Of a stretch of 64,000 bases of DNA, positions 9,022 through 16,852 are shown piece by piece. Below the pieces are notes generated by a model. It searched no databases, was not told where the DNA came from, and worked only from the letters and a program-made list of their open reading frames with translations. Source of the DNA: Pseudoalteromonas luteoviolacea (GTDB lineage Bacteria > Pseudomonadota > Gammaproteobacteria > Enterobacterales > Alteromonadaceae); contig NZ_JAGJEH010000002.1 in the NCBI RefSeq assembly GCF_018100925.1, forward strand, positions 496,001-560,000, in the 5' to 3' direction. Made by a program: the position numbers and the translations under genes. Positions within the stretch are counted from its first letter, which is position 1. Each line of letters opens with the position of its first letter.

Positions 9022-9279
9022 ATGGATTTAGATTCGCATATTAGTTTACTAGAGAAGAAAAATAGAAAGCTTTATAGCTCTAGCCACTTTCTAATACTTT
9101 GCATTGTGTTTTCTCTAATCATATCGGCATTATTACTCTATACGGAACCACTAGTTGCTTTTGGCGCAGCTGGGTTTGTTGCATTTTTTCTACATTATTT
9201 TTATGCTCAATTGGCTTTTAAAAAGCTGAATGACCGCATTACTTTGTTGCAAGTAAAAATTGCTCAAAGCGGCAACTAA
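9022..9279 (+). CDS. Small two-span membrane protein
   Basis: The 85-residue product has a charged N-terminus (SLLEKKNRKLYSS), two adjacent hydrophobic segments (FLILCIVFSLIISALLLYT and LVAFGAAGFVAFFLHYFY) and a short basic helical tail. A strong AGGAGGG precedes the ATG, right after an attC-like end. The stop runs into CTAACAAAAGCCTCAA, the start of another cassette end. No family is recognised; such two-span proteins are a frequent class of cassette product. Confidence 0.6.
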   Translation: MDLDSHISLLEKKNRKLYSSSHFLILCIVFSLIISALLLYTEPLVAFGAAGFVAFFLHYFYAQLAFKKLNDRITLLQVKIAQSGN

Positions 9280-9398
9280 CAAAAGCCTCAAAAATCGCCA
9301 TCGAAAATGGAGTGGAATTAAATACAACTCCTTTAAGATTAATGAGGGCTTTACCATATCGCTAGCAGTGTCCTACATGGCAAATTTGGACTAACAAA

Positions 9399-9506
9399 CA
9401 TAACAAGCGCTTCAACCAAGAGATGCAAAACAGCAGGCTTTTGCTCATTCTGTACTTAGTTTAGCCCGCTATTTTCCGCCAGTAAGGCAAGCGTTAGGCG
9501 TTACAT
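9399..9506 (+). repeat. attC-like cassette site
   Basis: It starts CATAACAAGCGCTTCAACC and ends CAAGCGTTAGGCGTTAC. Arms AAAACAGCAGGCT and AGCCCGCTATTTT pair over 11 of 13 positions. The 120 bases before it hold a separate CTAACAAAAGCC half-site and a short remnant, probably a deleted cassette. Confidence 0.75.
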
Positions 9507-9523
9507 GGGGGAGGTGATTTACT

Positions 9524-9934
9524 ATGGATTTTAGAAACTTGGATAAAATTGCCAAGTTAGAGCTAAGTACAATTATTGTTCTGGTGATTTTAGGCGTCTT
9601 GTGGATGCTCGATCCTGAAGGGTTATATGAGCCATTTTTTGTGTTTTGTGGATTGGTTTTCGTATGTACTGAATTTTATCGTTGATATAAAGTTGAAGAC
9701 CCTAAAAAGCCTGAAAGTCCAGACACAATATACAAGCTTGGTACCGAACGAAAGAAAGTGACTACCTTCATCAAAAAAGTGAAACCTGACGGTGCGATTG
9801 CTCAATGTCCGTCACAAACATGCAACACGATAGCTCAAACAGCACAAGAAGCAGAAGTTTATTTCGGTTATCGAACTATTAAGAGCGGTGAGAAGCGAAT
9901 CCAATCGTACTGCAAAAAATGTAGAACAGTCTAA
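9524..9934 (+). pseudogene. Membrane zinc-ribbon protein with in-frame TGA
   Basis: An ATG with GGGGGAGGTG upstream opens a frame of 53 codons (with one hydrophobic span, IIVLVILGVLWML), then a TGA at 9683-9685, then the same frame continues 82 codons to a TAA. The second part carries a Cys-x4-Cys and a Cys-x2-Cys pair (QCPSQTCN, YCKKCR), a zinc-ribbon pattern. The context FYR-stop-YKVEDP suggests that TGG (Trp) mutated to TGA. The stop is followed by CTAACAAATAGCTC, a cassette half-site. I see no sign of a selenocysteine system. Confidence 0.6.
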
Positions 9935-10139
9935 CAAATAGCTCAAGGATGATTCAGCACGATGGGCGTTTGGGGGTTGAATCAAGTTTGGTTATTTCTA
10001 TTGAGCTACCTGAGTGTTCAGGGACACGACCGAGTGCAAAATACTTGCTTGCACCTGATAAAAAGCTAATTAGGCCAATTGTTTATAGGGTGAATTCAGT
10101 AAAGTATTGTTACTTTGAACCACTTCATAAGTATTGTTT

Positions 10140-10877
10140 ATGTCTTTTGAATTTCCAAACAGTAGACGTTGGAATGATTTCTCTCAAAGAGTCGTGTACA
10201 ACGAAATATTGAAAAAGCAGATAGGCGAATTCGCATTGACCGAAAACGGAGTTTGCTTTGGTGCTGTATTAAGCTGGATAGATGCCATGTTAAAGGGTGA
10301 AGGACACCTCAAGCTCTTAACTAAAAACAAAGAGGCCGTAATTAAAGCCCAAATTGAATACAGTAAAAATTTTAATGGGTCCGACGAACCGCACTTGCAA
10401 GCATTTGCCGACGCTCATTATTTAAACCTGAGTTACAACGAGGTTGATATTCCCCCAAACTTTGCTGGATACAACAACGAAGAAGTTCAACAGGCAATGG
10501 TCAAAACCTTAAAATCACTATTCAACAATAAATTCTACCAATGGAACTACTATGTTATGTGCATCCAATACTCTACCAAGCAAGAAAATGAAAATGGTGA
10601 GAGTAAAGACGTTTACGCAGGGCATGTAGTGGGTTTGTTTGTTGATGACGGCTTTGTGAATGGCATAAAAAGGGTAACGCCAACAGCTAAGCAAAACCCT
10701 ATTACAGAAGTGTCGACCTATCGCCTGTTTGACCCGAACTATGGGTATGGCGAATACGCTTCCAAGGACAATCTGCTAAAAGATGTAGAAGAATTACTTT
10801 TGGAATATAAAGAGCAACCAGAAGCTAGATGGACTGGGAATTTTTACGTCGCGGGACTTAAATTCAAGTCGATATAG
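10140..10877 (+). CDS. Predicted YopT/C58-like cysteine protease
   Basis: The 245-residue product shows the order Cys-His-Asp seen in the C58 (YopT/AvrPphB) family: C39 in NGVCFGAVLSWI, with the following Trp; H162 in YAGHVVGLFVDDG; D198 in RLFDPNYGYGEY. In that family these residues form a papain-like triad that cleaves host or partner proteins. There is no signal peptide. Spacing from His to Asp (36) is longer than in YopT, so the assignment rests on motifs only. The ATG at 10140 is chosen over a TTG two codons upstream. It sits between two cassette repeats. It could alternatively be an inactive papain-like fold or a toxin domain. Confidence 0.6.
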   Translation: MSFEFPNSRRWNDFSQRVVYNEILKKQIGEFALTENGVCFGAVLSWIDAMLKGEGHLKLLTKNKEAVIKAQIEYSKNFNGSDEPHLQAFADAHYLNLSYNEVDIPPNFAGYNNEEVQQAMVKTLKSLFNNKFYQWNYYVMCIQYSTKQENENGESKDVYAGHVVGLFVDDGFVNGIKRVTPTAKQNPITEVSTYRLFDPNYGYGEYASKDNLLKDVEELLLEYKEQPEARWTGNFYVAGLKFKSI

Positions 10878-10952
10878 TGAGTATAAATTTATTAAGTTAA
10901 CATAGCAGGTATAGCCAGCGCATACCGGTATTAAAGACGCAGATAGATTGGA

Positions 10953-11061
10953 TATAGCAAGCGCTTTAAACCTACTGCTAAGCCAAAACGTGGCATTTTG
11001 GGTTTTACTTCGCTACACGTTGTAGCCAATTCTTACCTGCTCCTTAGAAGAGCGTTAGCTG
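10953..11061 (+). repeat. attC-like cassette site
   Basis: It starts TATAGCAAGCGCTTTAAACC and ends AGAAGAGCGTTAGCTGG. The centre also contains the internal hairpin CCAAAACGTGGCATTTTGG. A 19-codon reading frame follows and then decays, so the next cassette gene is lost. Confidence 0.7.
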
Positions 11062-11229
11062 GAAGAGGTAATTATGTGTAGGGTTTTATTGGTGGTGATA
11101 AAATTAATAGCTTTAGTATTACTGTGCAAATAATTACAACCCCCAGCTTTGCAAACAAACGTGAGCCACAAATATTAAAGATATCTCACCTTGGTGTAAA
11201 AGCCATGCTGGAAGTTTTGGTAGCTAAGT

Positions 11230-11337
11230 AGAGCTATCAAATTAGTTAAACTGAGGACGCAAAAAAAGCGGACTTGCGCTTATTCTTTACTTGGTTTAGC
11301 CTGCTGCTTTGCGCCTGCTAAGGCGGACGTTCTATAG
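11230..11337 (+). repeat. attC-like cassette site
   Basis: Arms GCGGACTTGCGCTT and GGTTTAGCCTGCTGC lie centrally, and the end reads CTAAGGCGGACGTTCTA. The left boundary around ATCAAATTAGTTAAACTG is degenerate. Confidence 0.65.
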
Positions 11338-11353
11338 CAATTGAGGTTAAACG

Positions 11354-11671
11354 TTGGATTCAGTTTTAAGTAAAGATGCACTAGCTCACTTAGAGGTTAT
11401 ATCTCAAGTGACCAATCATCTCCGTTCACTTGGTTTCAAAGCTACAAGAACGAAAAGCTCTTGGTTGTTTAGTCTATTTAAGCCGTCATATCCTTTAAAT
11501 TCACAGCTAGTTGCAGATTTAATGGATGCTATTCACAATACACCAGTTCAAATATCTCAACCATTTTGTTCAACTGAAGAATATATAAAGCTTTATTACC
11601 GTAGCTTTGATCACAAGTATCCAAATTCAATTTCCCTTGAAACTATATTCAAAAGCTACACTGGTGATTAA
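11354..11671 (+). CDS. Hypothetical cassette protein
   Basis: This 105-residue soluble protein starts at a TTG, 16 bases after an attC-like end, with TTGAGG upstream. No motif is recognised; SSWLFSLFKPSYPL is the only hydrophobic patch. It is enclosed by two typical attC-like sites and so is a clear cassette gene. Function unknown. Confidence 0.6.
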   Translation: MDSVLSKDALAHLEVISQVTNHLRSLGFKATRTKSSWLFSLFKPSYPLNSQLVADLMDAIHNTPVQISQPFCSTEEYIKLYYRSFDHKYPNSISLETIFKSYTGD

Positions 11672-11674
11672 GCC

Positions 11675-11776
11675 ATATAATAAGTTAATTAAACAATGTA
11701 CGTAAAACAGCTGGCTTGTGCTCCTTCGTCGCCGATTTTAGCTTGCTATTTTCCTCGGTGAAACAAGGCGTTATGG
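11675..11776 (+). repeat. attC-like cassette site
   Basis: Arms GTAAAACAGCTGGCTTG and TTTTAGCTTGCTATTTT pair, and the end is AACAAGGCGTTATGG. The next gene starts 12 bases further on. Confidence 0.75.
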
Positions 11777-11788
11777 TATAGGGTGAAA

Positions 11789-12331
11789 ATGGACAGAATC
11801 ATAGAGCTAATAAAGCGGGATCCAATACGGACTGAGGCACTAAATCATGTGTTTAAGCTGAAATTACCTCAGTGCTATATAGCAGCGGGTTTCGTTCGAA
11901 ACTTGGTTTGGGATTCGCTACATGAGTTTAAATCTATGACTCCTTTGAATGACGTTGATGTGATTTACTTCGATTCTGATGAGTCCAAACCTAATGCTTA
12001 TTTGGATTATGAAGCATATTTGAAAGGCCGTATGCCAGAGCTCAATTGGCAAGTTCGAAATCAAGCTAAAATGCATGCACGTAATAATGATGAACCTTAT
12101 CAAAGTTCAGTTGATGCTATGCGCTACTGGCCTGAAAAAGAAACGGCAGTTGGCATTCGTCAAACAGGCGAGAATCAATATGAAGTTGTATCAGCGTTTG
12201 GGTTTGAATCTTTATTTGGTTGTTGCATTACGCATAACCCCCAAAGATCACGAGTAACATTTGAAAATCGTATTACTTCGAAAGGATGGTTAGTTAGATG
12301 GCCATCTTTGAGAGTTGCGCCATTACAATAA
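11789..12331 (+). CDS. Nucleotidyltransferase-like protein (DUF925/NTP_transf_6 type)
   Basis: The 180-residue protein has the layout of the NTP_transf_6 family: an N-terminal helix, YIAAGFVRNLVWDSLHE with the Gly-containing turn, then the acidic pair NDVDVIYFDSDE, and a later RYWPEKETAVGIR block. Family members keep a nucleotidyltransferase fold, but their substrate is not established. The ATG two codons inside the GTG start is preferred. It is a typical integron cassette, following directly on an attC-like end. The usual C-terminal segment (PPLFGCC...NP) is present in changed form, so it is close to full length. Confidence 0.75.
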   Translation: MDRIIELIKRDPIRTEALNHVFKLKLPQCYIAAGFVRNLVWDSLHEFKSMTPLNDVDVIYFDSDESKPNAYLDYEAYLKGRMPELNWQVRNQAKMHARNNDEPYQSSVDAMRYWPEKETAVGIRQTGENQYEVVSAFGFESLFGCCITHNPQRSRVTFENRITSKGWLVRWPSLRVAPLQ

Positions 12332-12463
12332 ATTTAAGCAGATTCGCGGCACTAGGTACTTTTGATTTGGCTTTGGTGTTTACGGCACAATGTAATAGGT
12401 AGGTGGCGGTGTTGCTCGCTATCTAATTTAGTGTTACTCGTATCGAAGGAGCAGTTTAGTAAT

Positions 12464-12940
12464 ATGAAGAACTTTTCAATTTTTTTGATTCTACTTTCAA
12501 TTGTAGGTTGTAAATCTACGGGAAGCACCATTGAATATACTGATCCTAGTTTTTATCTTCAACCAGTTTTAAAAATGAAAATAGTGCCTACTTTTTCAAA
12601 TCCTGTTATCTATGAGGTTACTAGACACAAACCTTATCTGTTAATAACTACAATTTATGAGGGGGCTGGTGGTTATGATTGGAAGGGTATTAAATCAAAG
12701 GAAAGTATTGAATTATCGGAAGAGCAGTATTCAAACTTAGAGAGTATGTTAGAGAGTGCATTAGAGTTTCCAAAAGATAAAGCTCAGGGAATGGATGGAG
12801 ATACTTGGATGCTAGAAAGCTCCTTATATCAATATACAGCTGTAGCCTTTTGGGAGCCAGAGTATCAAACAGATAAGCGTGGACTTGAGAATTTTGTAAA
12901 ACTAAAAAGTTACCTTACTCAACTAAGCACTGAAAATTAA
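12464..12940 (+). CDS. Small lipoprotein of unknown function
   Basis: The 158-residue product carries a lipoprotein signal (ILLSIVGCKSTG; the lipidated residue would be C17). The mature part has a beta-rich segment (YLLITTIYEGAGGYDW) and a run on Ser/Glu-rich helices. The ATG after AAGGAG is preferred to an ORF start 34 codons upstream that lies in noncoding DNA. It is followed by TATAACAAACTG, a degenerate cassette end. The partner or role is unknown. Confidence 0.65.
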   Translation: MKNFSIFLILLSIVGCKSTGSTIEYTDPSFYLQPVLKMKIVPTFSNPVIYEVTRHKPYLLITTIYEGAGGYDWKGIKSKESIELSEEQYSNLESMLESALEFPKDKAQGMDGDTWMLESSLYQYTAVAFWEPEYQTDKRGLENFVKLKSYLTQLSTEN

Positions 12941-13037
12941 GTGTAAAATATGTATAACAAACTGATTAAAGCGGATTGAAAAATAGTCGCATTTTTTATT
13001 CTGTTATAATAACTTATATCTCTATAGAGAAATTGAA

Positions 13038-13241
13038 ATGGAATTTATAATCACTCGAATTAAAACCTCAATTGGCATTTTTAGATTAGAAGGTAACATT
13101 TCTGCTTCAGGTTTACTTTGTTTTTCAACCGCTGAGTTTATGGGAACAGATGGTTGGGTTGAAATTGATCTCGAATCTGAGAGTGGAACGTCAATTTTGA
13201 GCAAAATTGAGGGTGAAGTGGCTTCACATTTACGTGGCTAA
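13038..13241 (+). CDS. Hypothetical small protein
   Basis: This 67-residue protein looks like a short beta-sheet domain (IITRIKTSIGIFRLEGNIS; GWVEIDLESES). There is no signal peptide. It is preceded by a TTATAATAAC box that could be a promoter -10 element. No ribosome site is strong. It lies between degenerate cassette repeats, with function unknown. Confidence 0.45.
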   Translation: MEFIITRIKTSIGIFRLEGNISASGLLCFSTAEFMGTDGWVEIDLESESGTSILSKIEGEVASHLRG

Positions 13242-13336
13242 TTTTATCAATCGGTTAAAAAAAGCAAATGTAATAGGGCTGAATTTGAGTAGCCCATACA
13301 AAGCTTATTATCGTAATATATGGAATCGCAACGTGA

Positions 13337-13437
13337 TATAGCCATTCAGCAAGAAGTAAAAAGCAGCAGGCGTGTGTTGCTTCACAACTAATTTTAGTCA
13401 GCTATTTATCACCGTTTATTAAAACGCTAACTATCTA
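13337..13437 (+). repeat. attC-like cassette site
   Basis: It starts ATATAGCCATTCAGC, has the centre AAAAGCAGCAGGCG and TTTTAGTCAGCTATTT, and ends AAAACGCTAACTATC. Both halves are diverged from the best copies. Confidence 0.55.
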
Positions 13438-13444
13438 AATGCAT

Positions 13445-13768
13445 ATGAGTACCTGGAAACCTATAACAAAAAGCCACCTCGAAGGAATCATTGAAATCTC
13501 AGAATTTGAAATGAGTTCAAGAGCCAAAAGTGTGTGGCAAAAAATAAAGTTACCCGAGGTTCAAAAGTGGAAACTGTCGCCACTTGGTGATGAAGGAGGT
13601 GGGTTTTGGGTTGTAGCTATATATGGTAATTGTTGCTTGTATTTCAATGATATTGAAGGGGGCTTCAATGAAAGTACTTTTACATGCTGGGGAGAGATAG
13701 ATGAATACTTTTCCAACCAGAGTGAATTACATCATTTTGTAGAGTCTGTGTTTATTGACCGAGGTTAG
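13445..13768 (+). CDS. Hypothetical cassette protein
   Basis: The 107-residue soluble protein has aromatic and glycine-rich strands (GDEGGGFWVVAIYGNCCLYF) followed by an acidic segment (DIEGGFNESTFTCWGEIDEY). The second ATG is taken as start; the first overlaps the repeat end. It lies between two attC-like sites. The pattern is like SMI1- or immunity-type small beta proteins, but no signature is certain, so no function is given. Confidence 0.6.
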   Translation: MSTWKPITKSHLEGIIEISEFEMSSRAKSVWQKIKLPEVQKWKLSPLGDEGGGFWVVAIYGNCCLYFNDIEGGFNESTFTCWGEIDEYFSNQSELHHFVESVFIDRG

Positions 13769-13863
13769 GTGGTTAATAAAGCTGTTAAATCGCGTAGGCT
13801 TGCGACCATTCTTCGCGTAGTTTAACCTGCTATTTTTCCGTTTATTAAAGTGTTTGTGCTTTA
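13769..13863 (+). repeat. attC-like cassette site
   Basis: It starts GGTTAATAAAGCTGTTAAA, has arms GCGTAGGCTTGCG and AGTTTAACCTGCTATTTTT, and ends AAAGTGTTTGTGC. Confidence 0.6.
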
Positions 13864-13917
13864 GATAGCCTAGGCATTTTGAAGTCAACATATGAAATAT
13901 ATCAAAGGAGTTATGAC

Positions 13918-14205
13918 ATGTTTATCATTCAATTGAGGTTCTCAGACAACAAATCCCGAGCCAAAGACTTTATGGAAGGTCATAAAGAGTGGCTTCAAGC
14001 GGGCTTTGATAAGGGCGTTTTTATGGTATCGGGAAGCCTGCAGCCAAACGCTGGGGGTGGCATTATCGCAGCAAACGTGTCTAAAGAGGAAATTGAGGGA
14101 ATTATCGCTGAAGATCCTTTTGTCATTGAAAATGTGGTCAAACCTGAAATCATCGAGTTAACCCCATCTAAAGCGGATGAACGCTTATCTTTTTTATTAG
14201 ACTAA
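13918..14205 (+). CDS. YciI family protein
   Basis: The 95-residue product matches the YciI fold: MFIIQLRFSDNKSRA, then HKEWLQAGFDKG, SGSLQPNAGGG and the C-terminal DPFV segment typical of the ferredoxin-like dimer. YciI proteins bind small molecules; most have no defined reaction. AAGGAG lies at the right distance from the ATG at 13918, so the longer ORF start is rejected. It follows an attC-like site and is probably cytoplasmic. Confidence 0.85.
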   Translation: MFIIQLRFSDNKSRAKDFMEGHKEWLQAGFDKGVFMVSGSLQPNAGGGIIAANVSKEEIEGIIAEDPFVIENVVKPEIIELTPSKADERLSFLLD

Positions 14206-14658
14206 TCAGCGCTATAAGGTAGAAAGGAACTTAGGACAGGCACAGACTTCCTTTACTAGGACTGACCATTCACTCAGACAGAAACGCAATGCAATATAGA
14301 TAAAAAATACGTGAATTACCTTGGTAAGTTGAGAGTTAAGCGAAGTTTGTGTAGGAAAGGCAACCGCAGGGGTTAAGCGGCGATGGAGTCTTGTTATACG
14401 AGATTGAAAGTTGAATTAATCTATGTGAAGAATTCTCAGTAGATAGCAAAAGCGCGTTCAGATATATTTGGGTACAAGCAGTATTTCATAACCGCAAAAG
14501 AAGGCATTTGCAAATGAGGGGGTGAGCCCTGTCGCATTTGAGGGTGAGGGTGGAAGCGGCGTAGTTAGGTGTTTTGTTTTTATTGGCAACACCAGCTTTC
14601 AGGTAACTTATCACTGATAGTGCCCTAGATTATTAAAAATAATATGGATATATGAACA
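14206..14658. other. Non-coding region with RAYT motif and G-rich remnant
   Basis: No gene is visible. A GGACAGGCACAGA motif is at 14234, and a guanine-rich stretch (GGGGGTGAGCCCTG, then GGGTGAGGGTGG) at 14517-14553. With the matching motif at 15186 it brackets the lipoprotein gene that follows. The content looks like an element remnant, with no recognised family. Confidence 0.35.
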
Positions 14659-15156
14659 ATGAGAGTTTTATTTACCTTAGTGCTCGCGTTAGGATTGCTT
14701 AGCGGGTGTCAAACAGTAAGCAACAGCCGTCAAGCAGACACGCTAGAAGGTGAATGGCAATTAGAATTAGAAACATTAGTTATAGGTGACCAAAAATACA
14801 CCACTTTCGATGGTAAAAGCCGTGAAATGATTAAAATATTTACAGATAGTCATTTTGCGTTTTCGAGTATTGGTAATAACCGGCCAAGGTTTAGCTCGTT
14901 TCAACTCACGAAAGAACAAAAAGTTGTAGCGTTTGATAATTTTGGTGGTTCGTTGGGCCGCTATAGCTACGAAGATAATATATTGACTGAACATATTGAA
15001 TATTCGAGTTTCCCAAATTATGAAGGGGTATCCATTCCTTTTAAAATAACAATAATTGGTGACACTATGGTTCAAGAAGGAACCTACCCGCTCATTGAGC
15101 TCGGTCTAGGGGAGCAAGATGGATACTTGCGTGCAACTTTCAAACGCATTAAGTAG
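14659..15156 (+). CDS. Lipocalin-like small lipoprotein
   Basis: The 165-residue product has a lipoprotein signal (lipobox LSGC, C17) and a mature domain starting LEGEWQLELETLVIGD that looks like a lipocalin or similar eight-strand barrel (EGEW motif, MIKIFTDSHFAFSSIG, alternating strands to ATFKRIK). It is probably anchored in the outer membrane. It is flanked by GGACAGGCACA motifs at 14234 and 15186, both in the same orientation. Confidence 0.65.
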   Translation: MRVLFTLVLALGLLSGCQTVSNSRQADTLEGEWQLELETLVIGDQKYTTFDGKSREMIKIFTDSHFAFSSIGNNRPRFSSFQLTKEQKVVAFDNFGGSLGRYSYEDNILTEHIEYSSFPNYEGVSIPFKITIIGDTMVQEGTYPLIELGLGEQDGYLRATFKRIK

Positions 15157-15185
15157 ACATTAAAAGCGTTGTAAGGGGTACCATA

Positions 15186-15199
15186 GGACAGGCACAAAT
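15186..15199 (+). repeat. RAYT-associated GGACAG motif
   Basis: GGACAGGCACAAAT lies 30 bases after the lipoprotein gene and pairs with the same motif upstream of it at 14234. Confidence 0.45.
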
Positions 15200-15285
15200 C
15201 CAATAATGAAAGACCTAAGCTCTATTAGCCAACAAACAGGCCGATGAAATATTGCTCATATTCTTACTGTTCAGATCGAATATAG

Positions 15286-15319
15286 AACGGCTAAAGGTTT
15301 TGGCAAACCTAAAGCCGTT
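15286..15319 (-). terminator. Likely terminator of the FAD/Gph pair
   Basis: Two 15-base arms (AACGGCTAAAGGTTT and AAACCTAAAGCCGTT) pair with two mismatches around a TGGC loop, just past the minus-strand stop. No long T tract follows. Confidence 0.55.
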
Positions 15320-15327
15320 GTAACTAT

Positions 15328-16797
15328 TTAGCTAATGTTTGGCGTTGTTCGCCTGGCGAGTTCTACAGGAAAACCACGCTCTTGTGCAAGATATTCTGCC
15401 CGTTGAGCAATTTGCTGTTCTGTTATATCGCTAGTTGAAGACGTATCAACAAAATCACTGTGACAGTATTTTGAGTACCTGTCAGCCAACAAACCAAGTT
15501 CTACGAGCTTACCAATGATAGTGTTAGCAGCTGGCAGTGCAGATGATGCCTTGACGATTTCACATCGTGCATAGCTATTTGATTGAAAAGCAACATCTGC
15601 AACTCGTAATGTCGCATCTTCCCCCGGTATCTGCTGCGCGCCATACATCGGGCGTCCGCCAATATCAGCGCTATTAAACGCGGGAATAAAGCCTGCTACT
15701 TTTTCAATGGCTTTGGTGGTTCTTTCATTAATTACCTGCTCGTCCCACTGATGATTGACTTTGTCGATGTATTTGTTCGGTAGCTCTGGCTGGGCACTTT
15801 CTTGCTTCGATGAGACTAAGCCATCTTCAAAAAGGGTAATGTCAGGTGTCATTGCATGTATTTGAAAATAACCGTTAGGGTAGGGGGTTAATTGGGTCAT
15901 GCCATTTTTAGTGCCTCGAGTACCATGAAAAATAACTTCTGGCCAATTAGTCTGGTCGTTGTTCCAGCGGCTAATGTAAGCGGCTTTAAATTCAACCATA
16001 CGTTGTGGCTTAAGCCCTATCATGTCATCGATAGTGCCGGTTCTAAACCCACATGCATTGATTAAATAGTCAACTTCAAACGTTTCGTCTACGCCCGAGC
16101 GCTTTGTCTCTATATGCCACTTTTGAGCACTGTTTTGCGTAACAGAAGTGACCTGGGTGTTTGTCAATAACTCACAATACTGACTGCTTTCTAGGGCTAA
16201 ACTGGTCAATGCAGCTAGTCTAAAAACGCTAATGCCATATTCTTGTACCAAAAACACGGGAAACTTAAGCTGAGTTAAATCAGTTTGTTTAGCAAAAGCT
16301 ATCATCCATTCGTCAGGGGTTTTTGGATGCTTTGGTGCAGTTAATTGCGATAGCCTTTCGAGGTCAGGACGTTGGTATAGCCTAAAATACTCGGATGCTG
16401 GCCCCAATATCTCATTTTGTGGATCTAACGCGATTAGTCGCTGGTACTCTTGCTGAAGCACTATTAGCCTAGATACAACGTCGCTTGGCTCTCCGTTATC
16501 GTGCGATGGTACAGCTACGATTGTTGGCCTGTAATCGATAGCATCTTGATATAGTTTTGCGGTGTTGATCGACTGTTTTAACAGATCGACACATTGTTGG
16601 TCTGATATTTCTCTATACAAATTGCCGCCTGCGTGTAGATGACACATTGGCGGACCATTGACTAGGCTACTTTCTTTTTCAAAAAGTAATACATTAGCGC
16701 CTTGTTGGCTTAGTTTTAATGCGATAGTGGCACCGCCAATACCACCGCCTATGATTCCTACGCGGGTATTGGAGTGCTCAAAGTGTTTATTTAGCAT
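15328..16797 (-). CDS. FAD-dependent oxidoreductase
   Basis: The 489-residue protein starts with a Rossmann dinucleotide-binding site (GIIGGGIGGATIALKLSQQG with the acidic residue in LLFEKE), followed by PMCHLHAGGNLY, a flavin-contact region of DAO-like oxidoreductases, and NACGFRTGTIDDM near residue 255. The substrate cannot be read from sequence. It is cytoplasmic. It lies 55 bases downstream of the phosphoglycolate phosphatase gene on the same strand and probably shares its transcript. The pair is opposite to all neighbouring cassette genes. Confidence 0.8.
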   Translation of the reverse strand: MLNKHFEHSNTRVGIIGGGIGGATIALKLSQQGANVLLFEKESSLVNGPPMCHLHAGGNLYREISDQQCVDLLKQSINTAKLYQDAIDYRPTIVAVPSHDNGEPSDVVSRLIVLQQEYQRLIALDPQNEILGPASEYFRLYQRPDLERLSQLTAPKHPKTPDEWMIAFAKQTDLTQLKFPVFLVQEYGISVFRLAALTSLALESSQYCELLTNTQVTSVTQNSAQKWHIETKRSGVDETFEVDYLINACGFRTGTIDDMIGLKPQRMVEFKAAYISRWNNDQTNWPEVIFHGTRGTKNGMTQLTPYPNGYFQIHAMTPDITLFEDGLVSSKQESAQPELPNKYIDKVNHQWDEQVINERTTKAIEKVAGFIPAFNSADIGGRPMYGAQQIPGEDATLRVADVAFQSNSYARCEIVKASSALPAANTIIGKLVELGLLADRYSKYCHSDFVDTSSTSDITEQQIAQRAEYLAQERGFPVELARRTTPNIS

Positions 16798-16852
16798 GTT
16801 CTAGACAGTAATTGAAATGATACAACGAAAAACCTTGGGAAGGTTGATAATC

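Noticed and set aside
9683..9685. Selenocysteine at in-frame TGA
   Set aside because: No SECIS-like hairpin directly after it, and the context fits a mutated Trp codon.
9949..10212. 87-codon frame overlapping the protease start
   Set aside because: Overlaps a better gene in another frame and has no ribosome site or recognisable domain.
14206..14658. Possible group II intron or IS remnant
   Set aside because: G-rich stretch only; no domain V-like hairpin, inverted ends or coding part was found.
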